The notes: generated from the letters alone by a model not told the origin. Positions 34,870-44,722 are shown, numbered from the stretch's first letter. The stretch is 64,000 nucleotides of DNA from Cohaesibacter gelatinilyticus (GCF_900215605.1 NZ_OBEL01000001.1:558001-622000); one strand, 5' to 3'. Program-made: numbers and translations.

Positions 34870-36324
34870 ATGTTGAAATTACGCGATCAAAGCCTCTTGG
34901 AAACCCGTGCTTATGTGAATGGTGAATGGGTGGAAAATGGCAAGACCTTTGACGTGATCAACCCGGCGACGGGTGAAGTGGTGGCAAAAGTTACTGATCT
35001 TTCCGCCGAGGAAGTCTCCACAACTATTGATCATGCTTATCAAGCGCAAAAGAGCTGGAAGAAGCTGACCGGCAAAGAGCGCGGTGCTTTGCTGCGTCGC
35101 TGGTATGACTTGATGGTCGAGAATGTTGATGATCTGGGCACCATTGTCTGTGCCGAAATGGGCAAACCTCTGCCGGAAGCAAAAGGCGAAGTGCTCTATG
35201 GTGCCAGTTTTATCGAATGGTTTGCAGAAGAAGCCAAACGTATCTATGGCGACGTCATTCCTGGCCATCAACAGGATAAGCGTATTGTGGTGCTGAAACA
35301 GCCAATCGGCGTGGTTGGCTCCATCACACCTTGGAATTTTCCTAATGCCATGATTGCACGTAAGGTTGCTCCTGCTTTGGCTGTGGGATGTTCTTTCGTC
35401 GCTCGTCCGGCTGAGCTGACCCCGTTGTCTGCCAATGCCATGGCGGTGTTGGCCGAGCGGGCAGGGATCCCGGCTGGTGTCTTCAACGTGGTGCCAAGCT
35501 CTGATTCCTCAGGCGTTGGTCAAGAGCTCTGCGCCAATGAGAAAGTCTCCAAGGTCACCTTCACCGGCTCCACCCGTGTTGGCAAAATTCTCATGCAGCA
35601 ATGTGCGGATACGATCAAGAAACTCTCATTGGAACTGGGCGGGAATGCCCCATTCCTTGTTTTTGATGATGCAGATCTCGATGCTGCCGTCGATGGAGCG
35701 ATGATCGCCAAATATCGCAATGGCGGCCAAACTTGTGTCTGTGCTAACCGCATCTATGTTCAAGCAGGTGTTTATGAGGCCTTTGCAGAGAAGCTCGCAG
35801 CCAAAGTGCAGAGCCTGAAACTGGGAGATGGATTTGAAGAGGGGGTAACCACCGGCCCACTGATCAATCAGGCTGCTGTTGACAAGGTCGAGCAGCATGT
35901 TTCTGACGCCGTGCATAAAGGGGCGCAGGTTATGGTTGGTGGCAAGCCTCATGAACTTGGCCACACCTTCTTTGAGCCAACTATCCTCACAGATGTGACG
36001 ACCGATATGGTGGTTGCACGTGAAGAGACATTTGGTCCGGTTGCACCACTGTTCAAATTCGAAACCGAGGAAGAAGTTGTGGCATTGGCCAATGATAGCG
36101 AATTCGGCTTGGCTGGTTACTTCTATTCTCGCGACATTGCCCGCGTTTGGCGTGTTGCAGAGGAGATGGAAACCGGCATGGTTGGTATCAATACGGGGCT
36201 TATCTCCACCGAGATGGCTCCATTCGGTGGTATCAAGCAATCTGGTTTGGGTCGCGAAGGTTCTAAATACGGTGTTGAGGATTTTCTGGAGATGAAATAC
36301 CTCTGCTTCGGAGAAATCCATTAA
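34870..36324 (+). CDS. gabD: Succinate-semialdehyde dehydrogenase GabD
   Basis: GabD oxidises succinate semialdehyde, the last product of GABA and putrescine breakdown, to succinate. The 484 residues match E. coli GabD closely by eye along the chain: FIEWFAEEAKRIYGD, IPGHQQDKR, TPWNFP, FTGSTRVGK, ELGGNAPF, the nucleophile Cys in GGQTCVCANR (a Cys-x-Cys redox pair) and PFGGIKQSGLGREGSKYG. I chose ATG 34870 because GGAG lies 6 nt upstream. An ATG 12 bp earlier overlaps that site. Confidence 0.93.
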   Translation: MLKLRDQSLLETRAYVNGEWVENGKTFDVINPATGEVVAKVTDLSAEEVSTTIDHAYQAQKSWKKLTGKERGALLRRWYDLMVENVDDLGTIVCAEMGKPLPEAKGEVLYGASFIEWFAEEAKRIYGDVIPGHQQDKRIVVLKQPIGVVGSITPWNFPNAMIARKVAPALAVGCSFVARPAELTPLSANAMAVLAERAGIPAGVFNVVPSSDSSGVGQELCANEKVSKVTFTGSTRVGKILMQQCADTIKKLSLELGGNAPFLVFDDADLDAAVDGAMIAKYRNGGQTCVCANRIYVQAGVYEAFAEKLAAKVQSLKLGDGFEEGVTTGPLINQAAVDKVEQHVSDAVHKGAQVMVGGKPHELGHTFFEPTILTDVTTDMVVAREETFGPVAPLFKFETEEEVVALANDSEFGLAGYFYSRDIARVWRVAEEMETGMVGINTGLISTEMAPFGGIKQSGLGREGSKYGVEDFLEMKYLCFGEIH

Positions 36325-36388
36325 GATCGGCATGAAATCGAGCCGGTTGAATTCATGGCAAACAATAGCTATGACCAGACAATACTTC

Positions 36389-36412
36389 CTGTGCGCCTTT
36401 TGGGGCGCACAG
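36389..36412 (+). other. GC-rich hairpin downstream of gabD
   Basis: CTGTGCGCC pairs with GGCGCACAG around TTTTGG. There is no U-tract after it, so it is not a textbook terminator. It lies between gabD and bioM and may end the first or shape the leader of the second. Confidence 0.55.
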
Positions 36413-36458
36413 CTCACCAAGGCGGTGGAACAAAGACGCTGTTGGTTCTTGCTGCAAA

Positions 36459-37214
36459 ATGGAGCATTCTGAAGTGATCGCAATACACTCAGTCGACTTT
36501 TCCTTGCAGGAACGCCCCATCCTGTCCAATGTGACCTTGGAAATTTCGGAAAAGCGTGTTGGCTTGATCGGCTGCAATGGCTCCGGAAAAACGTCACTTT
36601 TGCGTATGATCGCCGGTCTTCAGGAACCCGACAAAGGGTCTGTTAAGATCAAAGGCGTTGATGTTGCCAAAGATCGGCAGCAAGCCATATCGACTGTTGG
36701 TTTGATTTTCCAAAATCCCGACCACCAGATTATCTTCCCGACAGTGGAAGAGGAAATTGCCTTCGGTTTGGAAAGCCAGCTTGGCGACAAGGCAGAAGCT
36801 ATTCGTAAAGCCAATGAGATTTTGGAAGCCTTTGGCCGAAGTCATTGGGCAGCTCTTGGCACTCACATGCTCTCACAAGGTCAGCGACATCTCGTCTGCT
36901 TGATGTCTGTATTGGCGATGAAGCCATCTGTTATTCTGCTGGATGAGCCTTATGCGGGCCTTGATTGGCCCACAAGTTCAGCACTTTATCAATGGCTAGA
37001 GGGGCTGGATCAGCAAATTGTACTTATTACCCATGACCTTGAGCATTTGCGGAACTTTGACCGAATTATCTGGTTGGATGACGGAAAGCTTGCAATGGAT
37101 GGCACTCCAGAGACAGTGCTTACTGCCTATGTCAAGGAAATGAAACTGCGAGGTTATTCCGATCTGACCCCGGAAACTATGCAGCGATCTGAAATTTCGA
37201 AGTTAGGGGCATAA
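36459..37214 (+). CDS. bioM: Biotin ECF transporter ATPase BioM
   Basis: BioM is the ATPase of the biotin energy-coupling-factor transporter. The roughly 250-residue protein has Walker A GCNGSGKTS, the Q-loop FQNPDHQ common in ECF ATPases, the signature LSQGQRH, Walker B VILLDEPYAGLD and the switch His in ITHDLEH. ATG 36459 has no clear ribosome-binding site; a GTG at 36474 has GGAG 9 nt upstream and could be the true start, 5 residues shorter. The order bioM-bioN-bioY is that of rhizobia. Confidence 0.92.
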   Translation: MEHSEVIAIHSVDFSLQERPILSNVTLEISEKRVGLIGCNGSGKTSLLRMIAGLQEPDKGSVKIKGVDVAKDRQQAISTVGLIFQNPDHQIIFPTVEEEIAFGLESQLGDKAEAIRKANEILEAFGRSHWAALGTHMLSQGQRHLVCLMSVLAMKPSVILLDEPYAGLDWPTSSALYQWLEGLDQQIVLITHDLEHLRNFDRIIWLDDGKLAMDGTPETVLTAYVKEMKLRGYSDLTPETMQRSEISKLGA

Positions 37215-37216
37215 TC

Positions 37217-37852
37217 ATGCTCTCTCTCTCAATCCCCGGACAAAGCTGGCTTCATAGGCTTCCGGCCACGATCAAGCTAATCGCACTGTGTGCGGCGACT
37301 ATATTTGTGTTTTCTTTAAAAAGCTGGGTACTTGCGTTTTTCGTGCTGGTAATCGTGTGTCTGCTTTATCTGTCGCTCGGGCTGTCATTTGCCAAAACCG
37401 GGTTGCAGCGCCTTAAACCGCTAATCTGGATGATTGCTGTTATCATGCTCTATCATATTGTGACCGGACGGTTTGAAGAGGGGTTGGTAATCACCTTGCG
37501 TCTATGCGCAGCGATTGGTATCGCGACTTTGGTCACCATGACCACCCGTCTGGATGCCATGATGAAGGTGGTTGATTGGTTGGCAGAACCGGTTTACAAG
37601 CTTGGCTTACCACGACGCACGCTTGGACTGGCAACAGCATTGGTTATCCGCTTCACACCGGTTTTCATTCAGCGTGGGGCAACGTTGGCCGACGCCTGGA
37701 AAATGCGGAGTACGCGAAAGCCAAGTCATCGTTTGTTGGTACCACTTAGTCTGGCTGTTTTGGATGACGCAGATAGAGTGGCAGAGGCTTTGAAAGCCCG
37801 TGGTGGATTGGCCCATTCCAAAGTTCGGGCAATAAAATCTGCCGAAGAATAG
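37217..37852 (+). CDS. bioN: Biotin ECF transporter transmembrane protein BioN
   Basis: BioN is the EcfT-type membrane coupling protein, 211 residues with about five hydrophobic segments. The cytoplasmic coupling helices that touch BioM carry the Arg motifs AWKMRSTRKPS near residue 155 and ALKARGG near 195. It starts 2 bp after bioM. Confidence 0.92.
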   Translation: MLSLSIPGQSWLHRLPATIKLIALCAATIFVFSLKSWVLAFFVLVIVCLLYLSLGLSFAKTGLQRLKPLIWMIAVIMLYHIVTGRFEEGLVITLRLCAAIGIATLVTMTTRLDAMMKVVDWLAEPVYKLGLPRRTLGLATALVIRFTPVFIQRGATLADAWKMRSTRKPSHRLLVPLSLAVLDDADRVAEALKARGGLAHSKVRAIKSAEE

Positions 37853-37926
37853 ACCAAATACCAGGGGACCTAAACTTATCGGGCGCTATTGAGCCTGATG
37901 CGATGCATCTTTGCAAAGGAAGAAAA

Positions 37927-38472
37927 GTGGAAAGAAATCTTGTTTTCATCGCCCTGTTTGCAGCCTTGATAGCGGCATTGGGGCTGATCCCGAAAATTGA
38001 TCTGGCCTTTGGCGTTCCCATCACCGCTCAAAGCCTCGGTATCATGCTGGCAGGAACTGTTCTGGGCGCAAAGCGTGGCTTGCTGGCCGTTTTGCTGCTT
38101 CTGGCATTGGTAGCACTTGGATTGCCCTTGCTTTCTGGCGGTCGTGGTGGCCTTGGTGTCTTTACTTCTCCAACAGCAGGGTTTCTGGTCGGCTTCCCGA
38201 TCGCTGCTTTCGTTGCCGGTCTGATCATGCAGAGCTGGAAGCATGACAATATTGCTTTGGTCGCAACTGTTGCTGCCGTCGTTGGCGGGATCATTGCACT
38301 ATATGCTTGCGGTATTGTTGGTCTTTCGGTCGTACTTGGCAAAGGCTTGATTGAATCGGCACTTCTTGTCACACCATTCCTGATTGGCGATGCCATCAAG
38401 GCCGTGATTACAGGGCTGGTGACGCAGGGCATTGCAAAAGCACGCCCGGCAATGCTGCTTTCAAGGACCTGA
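37927..38472 (+). CDS. bioY: Biotin-specific S component BioY
   Basis: BioY binds biotin in the membrane. The protein (181 residues) is almost entirely hydrophobic, with LVFIALFAALIAALG at the start, PITAQSLGIMLAGTVLG, a Gly-rich loop LLSGGRGGLGVFTSPTAGFLVG cut here as the BioY signature, and C-terminal helices. I prefer the GTG at 37927 because AAGGA lies about 7 nt upstream and the family begins just there; an ATG at 37903 would add eight residues. A strong terminator follows. Confidence 0.93.
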   Translation: MERNLVFIALFAALIAALGLIPKIDLAFGVPITAQSLGIMLAGTVLGAKRGLLAVLLLLALVALGLPLLSGGRGGLGVFTSPTAGFLVGFPIAAFVAGLIMQSWKHDNIALVATVAAVVGGIIALYACGIVGLSVVLGKGLIESALLVTPFLIGDAIKAVITGLVTQGIAKARPAMLLSRT

Positions 38473-38500
38473 TGCAGCTTCAAAATTTGCTGAGAATTTA

Positions 38501-38529
38501 AAAAAAATGGCCGCTGCGCGGCCATTTTT
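38501..38529. terminator. Bidirectional rho-independent terminator
   Basis: AAAAATGGCCGC, loop TGC and GCGGCCATTTTT form a perfect stem with A/U tracts on both strands. It ends bioMNY from the left and the exporter operon (38554-42887, minus) from the right. Confidence 0.93.
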
Positions 38530-38553
38530 GCCTCTGGTATACAGCAGCACCTA

Positions 38554-39768
38554 TCAACGTGATGCGACTGCCTTGCCATCACTCACAGCTGCCGATGGAT
38601 AGAGGATGATGGCATCACCGACATCCAAGCCTTCAAGAATCTGGGCTTTCAAGCCATTATTCCGGCCAATTGTCACTTGCTTCTGCGTTGCTTTTCCCTC
38701 AACCACTGCAAATACGGCCCAATTTTCGCCCATTCGGAAGAGGGCATTGGACGGTACCACCAGAGCATTGTCATCTTCCCAAACTACGATGCGGGCAGTA
38801 ACGCGAAAACCATGACCAAGAGCGTCACGCTTGACCTGATCACCTGTGAATTGGATCACGCCATTTACCCGTTGCTCTTCGACACCGAGTGCCGAGATTT
38901 TGGTGAAACCGAGTGGGTCAATCCGGCTTACTTTGCCGCCAAGAAGCTCTTCTCCCCCCCAATCATCAATGATAACCCGATTGCCTTCTCTGATCTGTAC
39001 CGCATCGCTAGACAGCAATTCGACGACAATCTCCAGATCGCCTTCAATATTGCCGATCTCCATGACGGGAGCTCCGGCAGGCAGTGTGGTTGCAGAACGT
39101 TGAACAATCTTCAATATGCGACCATCTGTTGGGGAATAAAGGGGAATCTCCTTCTCAAGTGGTGCATTGCCCCCAGCCTTGGGATCATCAAATCCAATTA
39201 GACGAGCCCGGGCATTGACCAACTCCGCTTCACGCATCGAAATAGCTGCCTCTGCTGTATCTCGCGTTGCACTGGCACGGCGTGTTTTACTCTGTGCCCG
39301 CTCCAAGGTTGATTGGCTGACCGTGCCTCGCTTGGCCAAGGACTGTGTGCGTTTCAATTCACTCTGTTCGAGCTCAAGATCAGCAATCGCCTTGTTCAAA
39401 TCTGCCTTTGCCACCCGGAGAGCAGCCTCTGCCGCCGTCACAGCAGCGCGTGCTTGTTCGCGTGTGCGGATATCCAATGCCGCTGGATTGATCGGCAACA
39501 TCTGTGCAACGACGCTTTTGCCTTTTTCGACGACATCGCCAGGTTCTACTTCGACACGAAGCAGTCTTCCAGCCACGGGTGTAGAGACGATGTAAGCATC
39601 ATGCACTCTGGTGCGACCGTCTTCATCGATGGTTACAATCATCGGCTCGCGCTGAACGTTGCCAATATCGACCATCAATGGGCGTGGCCAAAAGGACCAG
39701 GCCAGCCCGGCCCCCAACAGTGCAACTACAAAAAGGCTCAATATGGGGCGTGTATTGCGTTTAGCCAT
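38554..39768 (-). CDS. Periplasmic adaptor (HlyD/MacA-type) of an ABC exporter
   Basis: This 404-residue membrane-fusion protein has an N-terminal anchor (ILSLFVVALLGAGLAW), a lipoyl half (SPTDGRILKIV and VEVEPGDVVEKGKSV), a long alpha-helical coiled coil of about 100 residues (from TREQARAAVTAAEAALRV onward, with SKTRRASATRD), and beta-barrel domains. I chose ATG 39768, 5 bp after the permease gene; the open frame continues to 39948 inside that gene. It links the FtsX-type permease at 39773 to an outer-membrane or periplasmic acceptor. Cargo unknown. Confidence 0.87.
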   Translation of the reverse strand: MAKRNTRPILSLFVVALLGAGLAWSFWPRPLMVDIGNVQREPMIVTIDEDGRTRVHDAYIVSTPVAGRLLRVEVEPGDVVEKGKSVVAQMLPINPAALDIRTREQARAAVTAAEAALRVAKADLNKAIADLELEQSELKRTQSLAKRGTVSQSTLERAQSKTRRASATRDTAEAAISMREAELVNARARLIGFDDPKAGGNAPLEKEIPLYSPTDGRILKIVQRSATTLPAGAPVMEIGNIEGDLEIVVELLSSDAVQIREGNRVIIDDWGGEELLGGKVSRIDPLGFTKISALGVEEQRVNGVIQFTGDQVKRDALGHGFRVTARIVVWEDDNALVVPSNALFRMGENWAVFAVVEGKATQKQVTIGRNNGLKAQILEGLDVGDAIILYPSAAVSDGKAVASR

Positions 39769-39772
39769 AGGA

Positions 39773-42136
39773 TTATTCTCTCGTCTTGAGCGCTGTGACA
39801 AGTTCCAGATTGTCGGCATCTCTCTTGACCAGCCAACCAGAGCAAATGGCCGCCAGCACAACAGAAAGACCCGCCAAGCCAAAGCTGCGCGGAGAAAAGG
39901 TGACAGGAATTTGATAAAGGTCCGTTGAATAACCATTGGCAATGGCAAAGGTTAGAAAATATCCAACCAATCCTCCAACAGGCAAGGCAACAAGAGTTAC
40001 GACGGCAAGCTCTCCTAACAATACAAAAGCCGTCTCACCTTTGCTAAGGCCTATTACGCGCAGACTTGCCAGATCACGCTCGCGCTCGGCAAAACCGATG
40101 CGTGCAGCGTTATATACAATGCCAAAAGTGATAATGGCGGCAATGGCGATCATGATGAAACGGGTCGAACCGGAGCCTTCATTCAGCATTTTTACAAAAG
40201 AGTCCCGCGCCTCGGATTTGACCGAAACACCAGCAACACCAGGCATGGCTTTCAAGGACCGATAGATGTTCTCTTGTTTTGAAGCATCGATGGTCAGGAA
40301 GGCTGTTGAGATTCTGTCAGGTTCTGACAAGACCCGATTAAGTGCGGATAATTCCATATAGGCAGGAGAACCTATCAGGCTCTGTGCGAGCCCTGCTACT
40401 GGAATATCGAGCTTGGGTTGCCGTCCTTCGCGAATTTCCAGAGTAAGTATATCGCCGGGGCGAATATCCAGTTTTTTGGCCAAAGCTGTCGAGAGGATCA
40501 GTCCATCCTGTCTCAAGTAAACAGGAGACAGATCTCGCTTGAGTGCGCGATTGAGGCGCGGCGAGGCAATATATCCTTGCACGGCCCCACGGCTGGTCTT
40601 GACCCCGTTTCGAAAAATAACGGAAACGGCACGGGCGGGCTCCACTGATGTGACCCCATCCAGTTTCGACAATTGAAGAGCAGCATTTTCATGCACTGGA
40701 TGAATGAATGTTACAGTGACATCCGAGCGGTCCAGAACATCAAAAGTCAGTTCGATCGTGCGGTCAAATCCAGCGAGAAGCGATATCATGGCAACGGACA
40801 GTGCCATGCCCGTCGCAATGCCGACCATGGATCCCAGCATCCGTCCAGGCGCGCGCGTCAGGCGTCGCAAAACCATGCGGCTGGGTTGATCCAGCATTTG
40901 ACTGAACCTTGCACCCCATTGACCTCTTTTGCTGTAATCAGGTGGAGTAGGAGGACGCATGGCTTCTGAGGGTGTCAGGGCAAAAACGGCGCGCAGAACC
41001 AAAAGTCCTCCAAGAGAAGCCGCAAAAATGCTGACACCAAGACCGATGACAAAACTTGACGGGTCTAGCTGAAAGACGAGTGCAGGAAATTTGAAATAGA
41101 CAAGATAGAGCTCCATCATGCCTCGTCCGGCAGCAATCCCAAGAATGCAGCCAATCAGAGCACCAAAGCATGCAATGACCAGTACCAGTTTCAGATAATG
41201 CAGGCCAACTTCCCAATCATTATAGCCAAAAGCCTTGATCAGGCCGATTTGTTCCCGCTCTGCCTGAACCATGCGCGAAATCACGATATTCAGCAAAAAT
41301 GCCGCAACCGCCAGAAAGATTGGTGGTACGCTTTTGCTTGCGTCACGCATGCTGGTAATTTCCTGAGTGGTGAAATGGTCGGATATCTGATCAGATCGCC
41401 CATAGGCACCAAGTCCACCATAGGGTTTGAGCACCAGATCCACTGCTTCGATGACAGCGGCCTCGCGGGCCTGCAATCCAATGGAAATCAAAACATCATT
41501 AAAGGCACCGCGCATGTCAAAGGCAGCAGCAAGGGCGGTATTGCTCATCCAGAAAACGCCAAAGCGTTTGTCTTCGCTAAACAATTCGCCTGGAGGAACG
41601 CTATAGAGAAATTCTGGAGATTGGACCAGACCGACGATGGCCAATTGGCGGCGATTGCCATTCATGGTCACTGATAAATAATCTCCGGGTAGCAGATCAT
41701 GAGCGTGGGCAAAACTGCGTAGGAGCAGGATTTCATCCGGTTGATCTGCATCCACGAGGCGTCCGTCGGTCAAAAGAGGAACATTGAGGCGTGGCAAATG
41801 CAGATCTGGCAATGATAAAGCTTGTGCCCTGATAGGAACAGCCTGACTGGGCATGTTGATCAGAGCTGAGCCGGCCACACGTCCTTCAACAACTGAAATG
41901 CCGGGAATGGCACGCAAGTCTCTCAGAACAGAAGCGGGAGCGCGTTTGAGCGAGGTAAAAACATCTGCAAAATGATTGCGTTCATAATAGGCTCGTTGGG
42001 TCTCTGTCAGCGATGTTACCACACCACTCATCATGACGAGCAACATGACACCAACTGCAATGACAGCAGCAATCGCAAGCGATTGTACCTTCATGCGGTT
42101 GAGATCTCGCCATAATTTTTGGTTCAGAACACTCAT
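39773..42136 (-). CDS. ABC exporter permease, FtsX/MacB-like, large
   Basis: This 787-residue inner-membrane protein has an N-terminal helix after MKVQSLAIAAVIAVGVMLLVM, a large periplasmic domain, then two FtsX-type blocks of three to four helices each (around residues 270-390 and 650-780). The duplicated FtsX layout resembles the DevC/LolCE/MacB superfamily. I chose ATG 42136; the 42178 start overlaps the ATPase gene. It is read with the ATPase upstream and the adaptor downstream as a three-gene exporter. Confidence 0.87.
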   Translation of the reverse strand: MSVLNQKLWRDLNRMKVQSLAIAAVIAVGVMLLVMMSGVVTSLTETQRAYYERNHFADVFTSLKRAPASVLRDLRAIPGISVVEGRVAGSALINMPSQAVPIRAQALSLPDLHLPRLNVPLLTDGRLVDADQPDEILLLRSFAHAHDLLPGDYLSVTMNGNRRQLAIVGLVQSPEFLYSVPPGELFSEDKRFGVFWMSNTALAAAFDMRGAFNDVLISIGLQAREAAVIEAVDLVLKPYGGLGAYGRSDQISDHFTTQEITSMRDASKSVPPIFLAVAAFLLNIVISRMVQAEREQIGLIKAFGYNDWEVGLHYLKLVLVIACFGALIGCILGIAAGRGMMELYLVYFKFPALVFQLDPSSFVIGLGVSIFAASLGGLLVLRAVFALTPSEAMRPPTPPDYSKRGQWGARFSQMLDQPSRMVLRRLTRAPGRMLGSMVGIATGMALSVAMISLLAGFDRTIELTFDVLDRSDVTVTFIHPVHENAALQLSKLDGVTSVEPARAVSVIFRNGVKTSRGAVQGYIASPRLNRALKRDLSPVYLRQDGLILSTALAKKLDIRPGDILTLEIREGRQPKLDIPVAGLAQSLIGSPAYMELSALNRVLSEPDRISTAFLTIDASKQENIYRSLKAMPGVAGVSVKSEARDSFVKMLNEGSGSTRFIMIAIAAIITFGIVYNAARIGFAERERDLASLRVIGLSKGETAFVLLGELAVVTLVALPVGGLVGYFLTFAIANGYSTDLYQIPVTFSPRSFGLAGLSVVLAAICSGWLVKRDADNLELVTALKTRE

Positions 42137-42140
42137 GATG

Positions 42141-42887
42141 CTACCAGACAATATCTTCCGGATTGGCACGGTGCTCATTCAGTTCAATTTTACCAATCGC
42201 GCCATCTGAGAAATGAATGATCCTGTGTGCCATGCTAGCCGTATCTGCCGCATGTGTCACAATAAGCACTGATGAGCCGATTTCTTCGTTCACACGCTTC
42301 AGAACACCTAAAATGCTGCGTCCTGTCTGGCTATCCAATGCTCCCGTGGGTTCGTCGCAAAACAGAACTGTTGGCTTCTTGGCGATAGCTCTGGCAATGG
42401 CAACTCGCTGTTGTTCACCGCCAGACAATTGAGCCGGAAAATGCGATTGTCGGTGATCCAGTCCAACAAGTTCAAGTGCTTTCTTCGGATCCATGGGATG
42501 ATCAGCAATCTCGGTGACCAACTGGACATTCTCGAGCGCGGTCAGGCTGGGCATGAGGTTATAGAATTGAAAGACAAATCCTACATGATCACGGCGATAC
42601 CGGGTAAGGTCGGCATCATCCATTTCACTCAAGCTCTGATTTCCGAACCAGACATCACCATTGCTGCCCCGATCCAACCCTCCGAGAATATTGAGCAAGG
42701 TTGATTTGCCACTTCCCGATGCGCCGAGCAGAACTACAATCTCGGCTGGTGGAATATCCAGATTTACCCCACGTAGCGCATGAACTGCCGCCTCTCCCTC
42801 GCCATAAATCTTCTCCAGATTTCTGGTGCGAAAAACCATCTGCGGGTCAGATGCTGGACCTTGTGAAGCAGAAGTCTGGCCGGACAT
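42141..42887 (-). CDS. ABC exporter ATP-binding protein, MacB/LolD type
   Basis: This 248-residue ATPase has Walker [10 protein letters not shown], the [17 protein letters not shown]-loop region, the signature [14 protein letters not shown], Walker [12 protein letters not shown] and VTHAADTA. These are the hallmarks of the mechanotransmission group (MacB, LolD, DevA). It is the first gene of the operon; the permease starts 4 bp after it. Confidence 0.91.
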   Translation of the reverse strand: MSGQTSASQGPASDPQMVFRTRNLEKIYGEGEAAVHALRGVNLDIPPAEIVVLLGASGSGKSTLLNILGGLDRGSNGDVWFGNQSLSEMDDADLTRYRRDHVGFVFQFYNLMPSLTALENVQLVTEIADHPMDPKKALELVGLDHRQSHFPAQLSGGEQQRVAIARAIAKKPTVLFCDEPTGALDSQTGRSILGVLKRVNEEIGSSVLIVTHAADTASMAHRIIHFSDGAIGKIELNEHRANPEDIVW

Positions 42888-43132
42888 GGAAGAGGCTCTC
42901 CGATCTGGGTGGTTTTTGAAGCAATCAGTTAAAGCTAGATTTAGTTTGGGTACATGATAGCAAAATTGCTTTGAGAGAGGTCATGTGCTTAGAGCAATTA
43001 CGCGCGTTGATAGAATAGGGGATGGATTACACGATACCAAGCGTTACACTGAGTACGACTGCAAAGGCAAGGTTTGAAGATCTTGAATGAATCTCAGGTC
43101 TGGATAACAAAAGCAATAGTGTGGAGGAAAGT

Positions 43133-43828
43133 ATGAAAATTATATGGTTGGGACATGCCAGTTTTCGGCTGGAACTGGCGGGTAAGGTCTTGTTGATTGA
43201 TCCCTGGTTGGCAGGCAATCCAATGCTGACCGAAGATCAATATGAAGCTGCTACAAAGGGCACAACCCACATCCTGCTGACACACGGTCATTTCGACCAT
43301 TCTGATGATGTTCTGGACCTCACCAAGAAATTGGGGGCAACGCTGGTTGGTCAGTTCGATCTGCTTTCTTATTGGAGTGAAAAAGAAAGCATCGAGGTTG
43401 TTGCTTTCAATAAAGGTGGCACTGTTGATCTGGGTGATATTGCTGTCACCATGGTCAATGCGGTCCACTCTTCTTCTCTCATGAGTGAAGATGGTCCCAA
43501 ATGTGCAGGTAGTGAATGCGGTTATATGATAGCGACCCAAGATCACGTTATCTATGTTTCCGGTGATACCGATGTAACAACTGATATGGGCATTTTCAAC
43601 GATTTGCATGCGCCGGATATTGGTATTTTGGCAGCAGGTGGTCATTTCACTATGGATATGGAAAGGGCGACTTATGCGGCAAAGAAGTTCTTCAACTTCA
43701 AAACCATCATTCCTTGTCACTATCGGACCTTCCCAATCCTGGAACAATCGGCTCAAGTCATGAAGGATGGACTACCGGAAGTGGATGTGATCGAGCCGGA
43801 AGTGATGCAACCAATTCGAATAGACTGA
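43133..43828 (+). CDS. UPF0173-family metal-dependent hydrolase (metallo-beta-lactamase fold)
   Basis: This 231-residue metallo-beta-lactamase-fold protein of the UPF0173/UlaG-like type has the start MKIIWLGHASFRLE, the metal motif THGHFDHSDD, the central GSECGYMI and YVSGDTDVT segments, and a C-terminal PCHYRTFPIL. I chose ATG 43133 because GGAGG lies 8 nt upstream. The natural substrate of this family is generally unknown. It stands alone between the exporter operon and deoR. Confidence 0.85.
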   Translation: MKIIWLGHASFRLELAGKVLLIDPWLAGNPMLTEDQYEAATKGTTHILLTHGHFDHSDDVLDLTKKLGATLVGQFDLLSYWSEKESIEVVAFNKGGTVDLGDIAVTMVNAVHSSSLMSEDGPKCAGSECGYMIATQDHVIYVSGDTDVTTDMGIFNDLHAPDIGILAAGGHFTMDMERATYAAKKFFNFKTIIPCHYRTFPILEQSAQVMKDGLPEVDVIEPEVMQPIRID

Positions 43829-43869
43829 ATATATTCAATTGAATGTCATGAAAGCTTCAAATGAAGAGG

Positions 43870-43905
43870 GCATGATCCCGGCAAGCCATCTTTTCGGGAT
43901 CATGC
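43870..43905. repeat. GCATGATCCCG palindromic repeat
   Basis: GCATGATCCCG and its exact complement (11 bp each) flank a 14-bp spacer that includes CTTTT. Read on the minus strand it begins GCATGATCCCGAAAAG, the core of the TAGAGCAT/CCCGAAAAG family also seen at 15399 and 60334. It ends 4 bp before the deoR start codon. Confidence 0.7.
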
Positions 43906-43909
43906 TGTT

Positions 43910-44722
43910 ATGTCTACTTACTCACCACGTCAAATGGAAATTCTCGCTCAGGTGCGGGAAAATGGTACGGCAGGCATTGACTATCTCTCCCGTGAGTTTG
44001 CAGTTTCTACGCAGACTATTCGTCGTGACGTCAATCAGCTGTGTGAGTTTGGTGAGTTGAGACGAGTTCGGGGAGGCGTCACACTGCCACCTCCCAAATC
44101 ACACACTCAATTGAGCATCAATGCGACACACCTCTCAGGAAAATATCACGAACTGGCTTCAAGAGTAGCATCACATATTCCGGATCATTCCTCTCTTGCA
44201 ATCGTCTCATCGCCCTTGATGATTTTGGTAATTCAGGCATTAAGGGAAAAATCAGGCCTTAAAATTTTCACCAACGACTTGACTGTAGCATTATTGGCAT
44301 CGCACCAAAAGGATTGGCAAATCGTAATTGCTGGTGGTCTTGTTGTCAGTCCAAAATCAGAAGAAGCCCCCCTTCAGGCCAAACCGGTCAGTGGCTCGAA
44401 AATTGCCGATTTTTTTTCTCGTTTTGAAGCTGACTTCGGATTGATACAGGCGACGGCAATCTCGCCTCAAGGAATGTTGCTGGAAACAGCGGAAGAAGAA
44501 GCAGAGATCATTCAAACAGTTCTATCTCACGCAAACAACGGGTTGCTATTGTTGGATTCGGATCAGTTGGATCGATCTGCCCATGTCAGAGCAGCAGATC
44601 TGAATCAGATAGATCGAATTTTCAGCAATAAGACACATGACAATCCGACAAAAGATATCAACTCAGTTATGTCTCAACCGGCATGCAACGACAGATCTAG
44701 CAGATTTGTGAGCTTATATTGA
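43910..44722 (+). CDS. DeoR-family transcriptional regulator
   Basis: This 270-residue regulator has the DeoR helix-turn-helix (QMEILAQVRENGTAGIDYLSREFAVSTQTIRRDVNQL, of which QTIRRDVNQL is the recognition helix) and the family loop RVRGGVTLPP, then a sugar-phosphate-binding-like C-terminal domain. It resembles GlpR-type regulators in the first half, so glycerol phosphate is one candidate effector, given the ugp genes nearby. The region before the ATG is occupied by a palindromic repeat and shows no clear ribosome-binding site. Its 3' end overlaps the convergent HAD gene by 9 bp. Confidence 0.85.
   Translation: MSTYSPRQMEILAQVRENGTAGIDYLSREFAVSTQTIRRDVNQLCEFGELRRVRGGVTLPPPKSHTQLSINATHLSGKYHELASRVASHIPDHSSLAIVSSPLMILVIQALREKSGLKIFTNDLTVALLASHQKDWQIVIAGGLVVSPKSEEAPLQAKPVSGSKIADFFSRFEADFGLIQATAISPQGMLLETAEEEAEIIQTVLSHANNGLLLLDSDQLDRSAHVRAADLNQIDRIFSNKTHDNPTKDINSVMSQPACNDRSSRFVSLY

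Noticed and set aside
35626-36597. Open frame (323 codons) antisense to gabD and running into bioM
   Set aside because: Both covered genes are strongly supported; the frame crosses their boundary and shows no motifs.
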